DNA from: Branchiostoma floridae
Taxonomy: Eukaryota; Chordata; Leptocardii; Amphioxiformes; Branchiostomatidae
Direction: 5' to 3'
Assembly (NCBI RefSeq): GCF_000003815.2
Contig: NC_049991.1
Span: 14,926,154 to 14,990,153 of the forward strand
DNA: 64,000 nucleotides
Of the stretch, positions 1 through 12,301 are shown in pieces; positions within the stretch are counted from its first letter, which is position 1; each line of letters starts with the position of its first letter. The position numbers were made by a program, and so were the translations under genes. The notes below the pieces were generated by a model. That model searched no databases, was not told the DNA's origin, and saw nothing but the letters and a program-made list of their open reading frames with translations.

Positions 1-22
1 GAACTTAAATGCATTTACAGTA
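1..22. mobile_element. End of a TACTGTAAATGCA-family MITE, cut by the window edge
   Basis: The first 22 bases end in ATGCATTTACAGTA, the inverted form of the terminal repeat of the hairpin MITE family found whole at 60,706-60,917 and 48,899-49,107. The rest of this copy lies left of the window. Confidence 0.6.
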
Positions 23-187
23 TTACTGTTGCAGAGAATTTGTTTCCACCACATGTCTTTTCCCCCTCCCACTGTAATTCTGATCCCCACAAAAATAAAA
101 GAATCCACAGTATATCATTATATCACAATGTTATGAGTGGGCCATAATATTAAATCTTTAAAATGGGAACAAAATCTGATTAAAACC

Positions 188-505
188 TATGAAATATGAC
201 ATAACCATCTACTGTACATATGGCACAGTACTTTCTCTTGCTTCAATACTGGCTATCACGTGGAAGGGCAAGCTAGATGCTGGCACTGCTTTGACAAATG
301 GCTGCTGGATTTTTGGCGCTGAACAACATTTTAAAGAAAGCCAAATTCCTATGAAATACTACATAACCCTTTACTACACATATGGTACAGCACTTTCTCT
401 TGCTTCAGCACTGGAATCACGTGAAAGAACAAGCTACATGCTGGTACTGCTTGGAAAAATTACCACTGATTTTTGGCACTGAACAGAAAGAAAGAATTCC
501 TGTTT
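188..505. repeat. Two-copy tandem duplication, unit about 160 bp
   Basis: Two head-to-tail copies start at about 188 (CTATGAAATATGACATAACC) and 349 (CTATGAAATACTACATAACC). Both carry ACTTTCTCTTGCTTCA and a TTTTTGGC-CTGAACA block near the end. The open frame across both is a by-product of the duplication and shows no protein family. Confidence 0.75.
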
Positions 506-3500
506 AAATATAAAAAAGGCTGATATAAATTTTTCCCAACTAGGCGAGGCTTGCATCCTTGTTTTACAACCACCTTACCACTATGGAGCCAGACGCAGGG
601 AGATGCTGCATGTTGATGCATGGTAAATTGCATTATGTAGCAGCCTTGTTATCTGGGGCTGCATGCATGGAGGCTGGGAGCTGGAGAATTGTGGATCTGA
701 CAGGACTTATTTCCCATATTGATCCTGCGCTGCATCCTGACAGGGCCCAGGGTCTGCAGGCATAATTCCGCTCCCAACGACACACTCGCCACAATCAAAT
801 TTCGCACTCTCGTAACTTCCCCCTCCCCTCGGACGGATTAGAATGTTTCTGATATCCGAGCACATTAAAGTTTATCCTGCAGTTTGCAGAAGTTCCACCT
901 TGATTATTTCCAGTTGAGGATTTGGTGAGAGACGTTACTTTATATTTCATTATTGTGGTAATCATTCCTGGCAATCCCGAGAGAGCGCCCCTCATTTCCA
1001 GAGCTAATAGCAAGTCCCTACCAGCCATATTTACTATTTCCCACAAGAAATTTCAACCCATTTCCAAGTACCGCAAAGAGAGTTCACATATCTCCGAGCA
1101 TCCTCTTCTGCTTACTACGACTTGTCCAATTTATGCATGAGTGTGATTCACAATTTATTAGCTCCTATCTTCCGCCTGACACGCCGTAATACCACGAGAA
1201 GAAGCAGATTAAGAAAATTCTCACCTCTATTTTCTACGCTCACGTTATCTTTCGGTTTGAATTTTGTAAAAGGTTAAGTCTGTACGGTAGCTTCCACCCT
1301 GTCTCACCCTGGCCTATTTGTAACCTGCATGAATCGCTGTATACATTAATCCTGACATAATGTAATCAAACAGCTTTGTAAAGGATAATATTCATCAATT
1401 GTTGATTATACAACAACTGAAGGTCAATCAAATACCAGACAATCAAAATACATCAGCAAGTCGCTGATATCTGGTGAATTATTCAACAACGCTGAAAGAA
1501 TCTTCAAAATATCACTTCACAGAGTTTACATGAGCTGTTGTTTTTCTTTACTTTGCCCTTTAACAAACTACTTGCTTCTTTAGATCTGTACGTGCAAGCG
1601 TACATGTGGCAAAGAATTATTCTCGCAACGTACATGAAGGGAATGCCAACTCTACCGTGCCCAAAAAATTCTGCATGATGATTTGCTGCATAATTTCCCG
1701 TCACAGTATCGACCACTGGGGCCATTTTAATACATACAGAATTGGGTATAATGCCAGCGTGCCCCGGCTGTATGTGTTTTACATGGAGCCCCGTGAAGTA
1801 TTGATTGTGTTTTTACAGCAGGGAAGGCAACATAGGGATACAGGGGGTACAACAGAGCCCACGCTAAACAGCAAGAACAACAAGCCTTTTTAGCACCCAT
1901 AGCAAGGCTGGAGTATATTTAATGTATGTTTCAATGTCAGTTTGGTTTCTTGTCAATTTTATTGTAGGCAGTCATTACCAGCCTCAGCCTTTGTAATATT
2001 TTGTTACATTCTCGGTAATTCCTAAAAAAAACAACAACAAGGCTGTTCAATCATTGAGAAATCTTAAGATGTAAGCAAACCAAGTGTCTGGTTGATCGTA
2101 ATAATAATATACAATATGAGAATATTAGTTGCAACAAAATATGATGCTATAAAAATCTTGCTTTTATATGAACATGGAGTACAGGTGTAATATTTCATTT
2201 ACTCATAATAAGACTCAGTGCAGAACTACATCATATCAAAACAATTTATCAGATTCTTATTAAGTTATTGTTCTTGGTTAACACAAACTATAAAATTTTG
2301 ATTTTGACTTTGCATTCAAAGGAGTGTTCGAGTATTTACCAAACTTTGTCACTTATAGTAATACACATGCAGGATCTTTTATTGAAGTCTTTCATTTGCC
2401 GAACCTTAACCAATAAAAACTGAAAAAGAATTTTTCCAGGGAACTGTACAAAATAGAAACATGTCCATTAAATTATCATCAGACGTAGCGTCACAACTCC
2501 TATATCATATAATAAATGTAGCATTCAAGCATCATATCTACCTACCTATCAAAGCAACCTTCACCTATATCATGATATATTAACCAGATATGATATGATA
2601 TGAATAAATATGAATATAGAATAGCTTACTTGTTGCAAGGTAAAGAAGTGTGAATGATGCCCAAAGCTGATGACTACACTCAGAGCACCACTGTGCCCTG
2701 TTGCTTATAGATGATATCTTTTCCAACATTGGACAGTCAAAATATAACTGTATAAATATATCCAGGAATCACGTTAACAAAACACAAGCAATGCATGATT
2801 CAAGTACTTAGAAAATATACATTATCTTTTTAGGTCTATTTTCTGACCTTAAGAAATATCTAACATACTGACCTATGGCACCTACATCATGTCTTGCATG
2901 TAAATGTCTACTCAAAAGTGTTGTAATTATGTAACAGCTACCTAATTGATTTTGGGTGTATTTTCTGAACACTAGTAGTAGTAGTAGTACTGTACCACAG
3001 AGACTAAGTGTACGGTGTAGTATAAGTAAGAAACTAACATAAGAGTTTATTAGATACATCTCCTATTTAACTACATACACATGCACTCATCTATGATGTG
3101 ATGAATAATGATAACAGATTGAATCCCTATATCTAACCCCTACTTTCATACAATGAGATGCCTCCACATTAAACAAAAGTTGATGTCGCTCAGGGGAAGC
3201 TAGGAATATCAGCGGGGAGGCTCTTGACCTCCAGTGAAGATGTATTCGCATGACGTACCCCTGGGATGGTGGGGGGAAAAATGGCAGGCCAACAGGAGTC
3301 CAGGCCGACCAACCCGGGATCAATAGCCATTAGAATGTATTGCCAAAGGAATAGCACAACCTTGAAATATTCAGCATAGTTTTACAGTCACTTGGCATCT
3401 TACAAGTACTGTTAGGACAACGCAGGTGTCCGTTTTTTACATTACCAGGACAGTAAGTGCAATTCCTCTCATGTTGGATGTCAATATATCTCTGTAAGAC

Positions 3501-3856
3501 AGGAAATGGACAATAAAACAGGAAGCAAACTTTTGTTCCAGTATCTCAAGTTAACCAGGACAACAAAATCATGCACTTGACATATCCGTAAGAAAATACA
3601 GTACACAATTTGAGATTTACAGTAGTAGTCTGACCTAAAGTGACGAATAGGCAGTTAAATTTCAATCAATTTTTTATAGCAACAGAAAACAGCAGCAAGG
3701 TCTTGCCAGTCCTTGTCGAAGTGTGGCCCACTTAACTTAAGATGTTGAATTTTGCTCATAAAACTGGGACATCATTACAGTACATCTTCCTGGGCACTGA
3801 GTCATGGAACACCTGCAGTGCTCATCCTATTGTGGCATGTCATGAACTTTTAATAA
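506..3856. other. Intergenic stretch with no gene seen
   Basis: AT-rich sequence with only short open frames on either strand, none resembling a known protein and none flanked by good splice sites. A short GTA trinucleotide run lies near 2,974. No RNA gene or clear transposon end was recognised. Confidence 0.55.
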
Positions 3857-4587
3857 CAGGGCTCGAAATACACTTTTCAGTCAACTTGCACCAGTGCAAG
3901 TTAAGCCAAAGGTAACTTGCACCAAAAGAAACTTACTTGCACAACCCAAAATAGTGAACTGTTAACCCTTTATTCTTCTTCTGAAAATTTGCAAATATAT
4001 GGGGATACATAAAGACCACATGTTTGGATATTTGTTTTCCAAAGCGTATTTTATTTTGGATTTCAAATTGTACAACAAATGTGAATTTAGGCTTAATTTA
4101 AGACAATTCAATGTCTACAACTTGATAAGATCAATAGATTTCTTCTGGACTCTTCGAGTGACTTCCATCACTATTCTTAACCATCGCTAGAACAACTCAA
4201 TACAAACACATATAACTGGAAAATCCAGTTGATCATATCAAAGTCACTAAATTGTATGCAAAATGTATTTACTCATATGCAAATCAAGGTAAGACAACAT
4301 CATAGGAATTATTAGCATTATAGAGATGGAATTGTCTTCAAATTTTGTTTACCTGGATGTCTAACCAAGTTTAGAAATAACAAATTTAGGCTATTTTTTT
4401 TATTCAGTGTTGTTTTCTTTTACCTTTCAATGGCAGACAATATTGTTGGTGTGTGTAAGCTTTTTCTAAAGTCAGGTATTAGTGGATAAAAGTAACTTGC
4501 ACTGGTGCAAGTTTGGTCCAAACTTACTTGTACCACACCAATTTTACATGCACAAACTTGCATATGCATGTGGTATTTCGAGCCCTG
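3857..4587. mobile_element. Non-autonomous TIR element, hAT-like ends (CAGGGCTCGAAATAC)
   Basis: The ends are inverted repeats: CAGGGCTCGAAATAC on the left and GTATTTCGAGCCCTG on the right. Both ends carry subterminal copies of a near-palindrome, CTTGCACCAGTGCAAG on the left and CTTGCACTGGTGCAAG on the right. AATAA directly abuts both sides, a possible short target duplication. The roughly 730-bp interior has no transposase. A CAGGG start is common in hAT elements, but an 8-bp duplication was not found, so the superfamily is provisional. Confidence 0.7.
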
Positions 4588-5455
4588 AATAAAGACCATG
4601 AAAAACACTATACTTGTCCCTAGAGTAGTGGAAGATGTTACTGCTTTTTGTATGACTTGATTTCTTCACCTAAAACTTTGCGGACAACTTAGGACAGGGA
4701 CTAGACGTCACAGCGAGAGGCAGTATTTAGCTAGTATTCTAGCTGCAGCTTGTTTTGCTACCCATATGATAGACATACATCTTTATATGGACTGTCATTA
4801 CCACAGCTTATTTTCCATATTCTAATAAAGCCTGCTATAGCCTTAAACAATGTTTTCCCCAAATTGTATCCAAATAGAGCACCAAATAGAACAAAAATGT
4901 TATGTCTTCCCGAAATAATATGTAAATTTGCATAAAACCCCAGACCGAGATTTTTCTGATATCCCACTCCCAACAGGTTGACTTTACAAATGCCTGGAGC
5001 TGTTGGGAGACTGCCACTGAGTACAGTACAGAACAAGTAGTACTTTGTAGCTGTCTGGGGGTGAAGGAGGTTTCCGAGATACAGTATCAGGAAAAGTGGA
5101 AAAAAGTTTACGTCATCCGGATATCTCGAACTTCTATGACTAGTATGAGTTAAGTGTGCATATGTTTGAAGTTTGGTATGTCCTAAAAACTTCTAATGGT
5201 GCGAATGGTTTTCCTGGCTTGCCCGTGATAATCTAAGTGCCGCTAGGATGAACATTATACAACAGACCTTCACTGTTGTGTAAATAACTTCACAGCAGTC
5301 ACATTAGTGATGATCACCTGCCTGTGTTAAAGAAAGAGGCATGAAACCCCAGGAAAGACTTCTGTGGGTGACAATACATTTCTGGCTGTAGTTGACAGAA
5401 TTAAATTTATATATTAATGTGTCAGAACTGAGAAGAAAATAGCTGCATAAACACT

Positions 5456-5561
5456 TACTCTCCAAGCAGAGGTTAGGCTCCGGCTGTTTCTTGACCTTTT
5501 TCTATCAGGCTTTCTATCATGTACTGAAATCTTGAGTCTCCTAACATCTGCTTGGAGAGTA
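5456..5561. mobile_element. 106-bp MITE, CTCTCCAAGCAGA ends
   Basis: Inverted ends TACTCTCCAAGCAGA and TCTGCTTGGAGAGTA are followed inward by matching GGTTAGGCTC / GAGTCTCCTAAC blocks. Flanks ATAAACACT and ATAATTACT match at 7 of 9 positions, consistent with a decayed 9-bp target duplication. It is related to the TAATCTCCAAGC elements at 48,517 and 59,159. Confidence 0.7.
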
Positions 5562-6239
5562 ATAATTACTTTCTCAATTCAGTGGGAGTTTAAGGTCCTT
5601 GATTGGTACAGATAATATGTTTCAAATCGCAAGAAAAATGTGTGTCGAGAGTATTACACAAACTTCCAAATTATCATATTTGTTGCACAGGTACTTCTAA
5701 TAGTTTCTGTGACCTTGGCCATGAATTCAACAACAATGTAGTTATAATATCTACAGATACTAGAGGTGCTCCTAGTCATTCCAAACATGCAATTCAAGCA
5801 CTCTGGCAGTTGCTCTACGTCACCCTGAGGGAAACATCTAGATGTATTTATAGATATGACAGTCCCATTTCAAATGCACTATGTAGCAGTTCTTGGAATT
5901 GACAGCACTACTTCCTGTGAATAAGATGTTTCATATTCACACTATGCATATAATGATGTATATGCCTCTAATATATGTGCTTAGCAGATTGCTTTTACCA
6001 CTTATTTAAAATTTCAATTTTAGAAGTTAAATTTTTGTGAATATTTCAGTCATATTTTACATGTTATAATATTTGTGATTAGCATATCTCACTTGCAATT
6101 AAACGTTTCAATTCTTTTCAAATATGACCCAATTACACTAACTGTTGGAAAGCCTATTGAATCTATTCTTGCATTTTTTTTCTCTAAAAAAATTGCCCTT
6201 TTTAGAATTTTTTCACTGAAAAATTTGATTTTTTATATT

Positions 6240-6502
6240 CGCAAATAATTGCACATTTTAGATCTTTAATTGCATGTATGATAACCTTGTTTGGCTGTAA
6301 ACTAGAGCCCCAGAGAAACCTTTTAGAATTTTCCTGGAAAAAATATTGCCTTTCTTACATTATTTCAAATTTAAAAAATCGCCTTTTTAGATTCCCAATT
6401 AATTGCACATTTCAGATTTTGAACTGCACGTATGATAACCTTGTTTGGCTGTCAACTCGAGCCCCAGAGAAACCTTTTAGAATTTTCCAGGAAAACCAGG
6501 CA
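6240..6502. repeat. Two-copy tandem duplication, period about 154 bp
   Basis: GTATGATAACCTTGTTTGGC occurs at 6,276 and again at 6,430, each followed by the same AGAGCCCCAGAGAAACC / TTTTAGAATTTTCC segment and preceded by ATTGCACATTT. No coding content was recognised. Confidence 0.8.
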
Positions 6503-7121
6503 GGAATGCAATCACAGCTACAGGGCAGTGGCTGACCCACACCCCCATTACCATGCGGAAAAGCCTCCAAACGCAGAACCCCGTGGAGAACTGTTGATCA
6601 AATGCATCAGGGCAAAATTACTCTGCTACAGCTGACGATCACATGTGGAACAGGAGCGGGGAGAGACAAATCTATTCTCGCCTTATTATTACGCAGCGAT
6701 GGCGATACGATAAGAATGCCCCACAGTAGTACATGTAATTTGATGGGATAAGTCTTGTAGGGTGGAAGGTGTGTTTGGTTGAGTGTGGAGTGGGAGGGGG
6801 GCATGTGTGATGTTTTCCCAAAGATATTCTAAGAAGATGCTTGCCATTGACATAATGAAAAATTTATGTCCTAAAAAATTATACTAATACCCTAAATACC
6901 TTTAAGTTGGGGGGGGGGCTTTAAATGGGGTAGGGAAAATTTGCATTTGCAGTAGTTTTCAGTTCATGTTCAAAACAAGGGGCTGGAAAAGGTGGGCAGA
7001 GGACAGAACAAATATTTTTGGCGACGCCTGATTGGCGAGCCTAATAGTATAGTGAGCGACCATTTGCAAAGAATTCTAAAAACTGTACAGGCATCTCAGG
7101 AATTTTTTTTCCGCGCATCAT

Positions 7122-7665
7122 GCCGCGCATCATGCCGGACTGAACCATTACCTTCACGGGTATGCTTTCCAGACGTGTGCACAGCAGTGTATTCTCGCGG
7201 GGCGATTTTCGATTGATCGCCGTGCAAAATTGAGAAAAGCCTAGGACTTCAGACGTACCAGAATTGTAGTATGTAGTATGGTGGTCATGGAAATGTAAAC
7301 ATTTGAAACAGGGGATAAAGGATTGTTGAAATATGTTCCTCGGAAAATAACCCGTGAGTCGTGGAAATCACTTCCGGGTTTTGCCGCGCATCATACCGGA
7401 CTGAACCATTACCTCCACGGGTATGCTTTCCAGTACCAGGTACCAGGGCACATATACGTGTGCACAGCAGTGTATTCTCGCGAGGCGATTTTCGATTGAT
7501 CGCCGTGCAAAATTGAGAAAAGCCTAGTACTTCAGACGTACCAGAATTGTAGTATGTAGTATGGTGGTCATGGAAATGTAAACATTTGAAACAGGGGATA
7601 AATGATGGTTGAAATATGTTCCTCGGAAAATGACCCGTGAGTCGTGGAAATCACTTCCGGGTTCG
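7122..7665. repeat. Recent tandem duplication of about 265 bp
   Basis: Two adjacent copies (about 7,122-7,382 and 7,383-7,665) both begin GCCGCGCATCAT and end CACTTCCGGGTT. They are nearly identical, which points to a recent event. The second copy has about 22 extra bases containing a CCAGGTACCAGG repeat. No TIR or open frame explains the unit. Confidence 0.85.
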
Positions 7666-7842
7666 TTCGTTTGGAGTTTGGAAAGTTTGGTGCGGCCTTC
7701 TTCACCTTTGATATCTTTGTTTCAAAAATGCAAACTAATGTGTGAAACAAGCATTGTTTGAGCTTAAATGATGTATAACATGTGGGGTTGTGAGATAGCG
7801 ATGTGATAGTTAACATCGCCATTAAAGAACGTTATATTTTGG

Positions 7843-8215
7843 GTAGCGTTTGTATGTGTGTCTGTTTGTAGAAGACCACCATAACTCTAGAACGCCTGGA
7901 TGGATTGTATTGATATTCGGTATGTGGGTAGGTCTTGTTGAGACCTGGAAACGATTAGATTTTGGGTCCCCTAGCGGCCTGTTACGGTACTGCAGCGGAA
8001 CTTCCTGGTTTGATATCTCGAGTTCTGGACATGTCGCGGCTATGAATTTTAAGTTGTAGACAGCTTTTGATGCCGTGAGTAAGTGGTATAGGTTTGGGCC
8101 CCCTAGCGGCTTGTTTTGGAACTGCAGGACAGGTGTAGTGTCAGACTTTGAAAGGGAATAACTCAAGAAGGGGTTGACGGATTGTTATGATTTTTAGTAT
8201 GTGGATAGGTTACGT
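7843..8215 (+). repeat. Dispersed repeat family, two tandem copies
   Basis: Two diverged copies share the order: TTGATATTCGGTATGTGG-type block, CCCCTAGCGGC, TTGTTTTGGTACTGCAG-type block. The same series occurs inverted at 10,262-10,430, and a fragment (CCCCTAGCAGCTTG) lies near 37,982. No protein or tRNA-like part was seen, so the class is unknown. Confidence 0.55.
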
Positions 8216-9155
8216 GATGCTTCATATAATTCTATATCAATTATGCAGATTGGAAGCTAATTTGCATAATTGATTGGAAAATCGTCTAAACATGCTCAGT
8301 TCAATTATAGGACCATTGCAACATGTGACCTTTGTAACTTAAAAAGAGAATATTGATAGATATATATTGTGCAAAATAAAGACCTAATTTGCATAATTAA
8401 TGAGAAAATGCTTTCATGTCATTGTGGTAAATGGCGGGAATTTCATACTTGTAGCATTTGGAAGTTATGTACAGGTGAACATCGTTGAATATTGATTATG
8501 CAAATGAGGTCCTTATTTGCATGAATTATCAGAAAAAGCGACAAAATCCTCCTTTCTTAACATATATTGCGCACGTCTGTTTGGTGAAGGAGATGATCAA
8601 GTTATATAATTTATGCAAATGAGAGCCTTATTTGCATAATTAATGACGAAGGTATGGGGTCGTGGAACTCTAGTTCAACATGTGTGACTTGCTCTAAGTG
8701 GTGCGCCGCATCCGGACCATGAAAAACGGCCGTATCTAGAGGCGTAAGTGCGCGTATGACTCTACATCAGTTATCAATTCATAGCCGCGTAATAGGACAC
8801 TCAGTCAAACATATAGCATATGCAATTTAAAAATAGAGAAATATAGATAGACATAAAATGATACAAATTGTTATCTAATTTGCATAATCATTGAGAAATT
8901 GTTATAATATCAAAGTGGTTGATGATGATAATTTCATTCTTGCAACATTTGGCAAATACGATATTTGAACGTTATTAGACATACATCAAGTAAATTAGGG
9001 TCTCATTTACATAAATTATTAGAAAATACTACAATAGCTTTCTTTGCTAAGACTTTGATATTTCTAGCCTATTGTTATTTAGCTAGAGAAGATGATCAAC
9101 TGATGATATGATTTATGTAAATGAAGGTCTGATTTGTAAAATTGATGAGAAGCAT
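8216..9155. repeat. Degenerate ~125-bp tandem array rich in ATTTGCAT motifs
   Basis: Blocks resembling TAATTTGCATAATTAATGAG recur near 8,257, 8,389, 8,513, 8,630, 8,877, 9,005 and 9,131. Spacing is 117-132 bp apart from one double gap of 247 bp, and divergence rises to the right. Several units also carry an upstream TGCAAATGAGG, so many hold two opposed octamer-like motifs. Confidence 0.65.
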
Positions 9156-10261
9156 TCACATTATTAGTTCACCCTTCACTCACAAGAGAACCCCTTTTGA
9201 CAGCAATCCTCTCTAAACATTAATCGCCAGGCGAATGGAATACGACTATTAAAACCCATTGATAACAACAATCCTTAATATTTATAAACAATAAAACCGT
9301 CGCCATGGCAATAATTTTAATTGCCACACTTTTTACTGTAGGTTCAAGATGTTTAAGATTGCAGTTTTATATTTAAAGTTTAAGATTGCAGTGGAGAAAT
9401 CCAAGCAAAAAACTGTGAACAATAAACTACTGAATAGATTTCAACATTTACAGCAACTGCTTCCTTGTACTAGTACTCTGGATTAACTTTTAGAATGCCT
9501 AGAGCAATATTCCGAGACAAGTGACCTTCCAAGGTCAAAAGAAAGCAATACAATTTTAACATTCCTCTTTATTTTTTATTCCTAGTTGCCCTTGCCCATA
9601 AAAAGACATCCACAATTCCACATACATATACAGTGAATTAAAATGGCATCATAATGATGTTTTATAACCAGTAAATGAAGATGCACATTAACATGGGAAA
9701 TAAGATTTCAGTTGTTCTTTTATTACTATAGAGTAATACCGCACAAAATCATACTGCATCACACATATTCGTCTTAACCTTACAAAGCTGTGAAATTTAT
9801 CGCCTAGCTTCCGAAGAATATAATTAACTTGAACAGTTCAATATATATTTGTGCCAAAGTCATAAATCTGTGTTCCTCGAGCAATTCATTTCTGCTACCT
9901 AGCCACAGGTGCTACTGAGGAATTGACAGCAGAACCAGGAATGACACGTTTGAATTGCCTCATCTTCCATAATGGGCATCTAAGACTTCGGGAAAAAATC
10001 CTATCATATCAGGTAAAGGATGAAAGACAGATTAGATGGAAAACTAAATAAGGGATGATATTTTTATCTTCTTATAAGTATTGATCATGGGAAGTGAGGT
10101 CCTTGCCACCATTCAATTAGGGATTATTGAATTATGCTGATATTGCCTGCAGATTGTGCACTGTGAATATGTGCTTCACCCTAAATATTCGAGGCAAAGT
10201 ATGAAATGATGTTAAGGTGTTTGAGTGCAAAAGCTGTTAGGGCTAAAACCTACACAATAGC
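9156..10261. other. Intergenic stretch with no gene seen
   Basis: AT-rich sequence with no open frame of note on either strand, no tRNA-like folding and no recognised repeat. Confidence 0.5.
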
Positions 10262-10430
10262 ATGTCCAAAACATACAATACAAAAACCAGAAGCTCTAAT
10301 GCAGTACCAAAACAAGCTGCTAGGAGGCCTAAAATCTTATAACTTAGAGGCCTCATAAAGACCCCACATACCAAATATCAAACAATACACACAGATATTC
10401 TTGAATTATCGTGTTCACAGATAGACGAAT
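10262..10430 (-). repeat. Inverted copy of the 7,843-8,215 repeat family
   Basis: Read on the minus strand, this stretch follows the same order as the copies at 7.8-8.2 kb: TATTTGGTATGTGGGGTC, a purine-rich spacer, GGCCTCCTAGCAGCTTG, then TTTTGGTACTGCA. It is a diverged, opposite-strand family member. Confidence 0.55.
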
Positions 10431-11523
10431 ATATGTAGCCTACAGCAAATGTTATCAAAAGTCATATTGCCAAAATTTATGCATACTGTAGAGTGCTGAA
10501 AGTGAAAGGAAAGTGATACTAAAATAGCACAGCAACCTCCAGCAACAGAGGGGGCAAATTTGATATTGTCTCAGGATAATAATGACTGTGGGGGATGGTC
10601 TTCAGGAGAGCTTTCATTCCGTCAACACTAATGTTAATGTGTGTGACATTTTTGGAATATTCTACTGTTTATTTACAAAATAAAAACTGATTACATAATA
10701 ATACTCAATGGAATGATACACATCTGATATAACTGTCATTTTTTTTAAATGTGCAAGAACAGGTCCTAATCAAGCAGCTATTCACATCCACGATATCGAT
10801 GGCTTTGCATACTTTATCTATAGAAAACATGGAGTCATCCTACAACAAGCACAAGTCTACCAGTATGCCCATAAATAAGACAACAACTCTAGGGGTTCAC
10901 GCCTCTAACCAAAACTGAACCCAACTGCTGCCTTTGCCTCAGGACTCAAAATGATTTTGTACCTACCCCAAAAATTCAAGAGAAAAAGAACAAAAATGTT
11001 TAGGTGCATAGAATTATGTACTTAATTACAAACCTTGCCAATGCCTCTCTTCACAATTTGAATCTGAAGTAAAATAGCTAACTTCAAAATCTTGAAACAG
11101 GTAATATACCATATTTTAGGTTTTACCCGGCATAATCCATTGTTTTTTTTATGCCTAGATGTCAAGAATATAATATCCAGAGTATAATGTATTATAGTGA
11201 ACAATCCTTAGATATCATGTAATCCCCACAAACATCTATGGTGCATGCAAAATACAAAATTAGGTGCTCTGTTCCAATTTTGGGTGCATAAAAGTACAAA
11301 CACAGCCAGTATTTTGAGCCCTCTTTGGCTCAAGCACAGAAATTTGTATAGTCTGAATCGACGCCATACAAAAACACATGTACAATGAGACAGAAGGCAA
11401 ATGTCAGCTACAGTTAGCGTAGCAGGCAGGAATGCTGCCGTGAATTCTGAATGTTGCTGAGGAGCCGGGAGAAGCAGTGCATATTTCTATGGCAACCATT
11501 GTAGGTAAGAGTGGCCCACAGGC
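10431..11523. other. Intergenic stretch with no gene seen
   Basis: No coding exon, RNA gene or clear transposon terminus was recognised on either strand. Confidence 0.5.
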
Positions 11524-11973
11524 TAGGGGTGGGTACCAGTACAGAAAATTCAGGTACAGGTTTTGCTTAGGTCTAAAGAATCAAGTCCAGGTCCGGACAT
11601 GAACCTAGACCTGTTTATCTGTGAAAACATATGAATGGGCGATACTCAAAACAATGGTCCATTTCGCTTCAAAGGATTCTGTCTGGTGGAGTATGCAACG
11701 TCCATTGGCGTTTTAAAATTCTATCTTCATGTAAACAACTCTAACTGCCTATGTTTTATACCAAGTTGAACTGTAGAAACTTAACTAACGTAAAAATCAA
11801 CTCTCCTCTACATGTACTTCGCCCTTGTTCTTTTCTTTTACCTGTAAGCCCCAAACACATTAACGCCTGCCGACAAAATCTTTTCTGGAATCAGGTATAC
11901 ATGTAGCATCCAGTCCACTGATTTTTTTCTGAGAAAAAATGGTTTTGGTACACCGTAATGGTTCCCGCCCCTA
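11524..11973. mobile_element. hAT-like MITE, TAGGGGTGGGTACC ends
   Basis: The 450-bp element starts TAGGGGTGGGTACC and ends in the imperfect inverse GGTTCCCGCCCCTA. Flanks CCACAGGC and CTACAGGC agree at 7 of 8 bases, as expected for an aged 8-bp hAT duplication. A related piece lies at 47,428-47,490, and the 41,966 element has similar ends. No transposase is present. Confidence 0.7.
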
Positions 11974-12271
11974 CTACAGGCCAAGACATGCTCGTAGCCA
12001 CATTCATAACATAAAACAATTTCCCAGCAAGCCGCTCCGAATATTTGAAGCAATATAGAAAATGTAAGTCATGGACCGTCGTAATATTGGGTTGCTGGCT
12101 TGGCTGTGATGTGTTGGACAGGGCAAATAGGATAGACATTTTAGGTGCCATATTGGACCACTAACTTACTTTATCCCATGATCACAATGCTAGTATCATC
12201 ATCATCATTGTCGCATATCAGTGTTCGCTAGTGTACCACATTAGGTACAATACTGACTAAAGCAGTTGGTA

Positions 12272-12301
12272 TTTGACTTGACTTGACTTGACTTGACTTG
12301 G
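12272..12301. repeat. (ACTTG)n microsatellite
   Basis: Five consecutive ACTTG pentamers, preceded by a partial TTG unit. Confidence 0.9.

Noticed and set aside
189-482. 97-codon open frame with internal repeats
   Set aside because: The repeats are DNA-level tandem duplication; no protein family or promoter.
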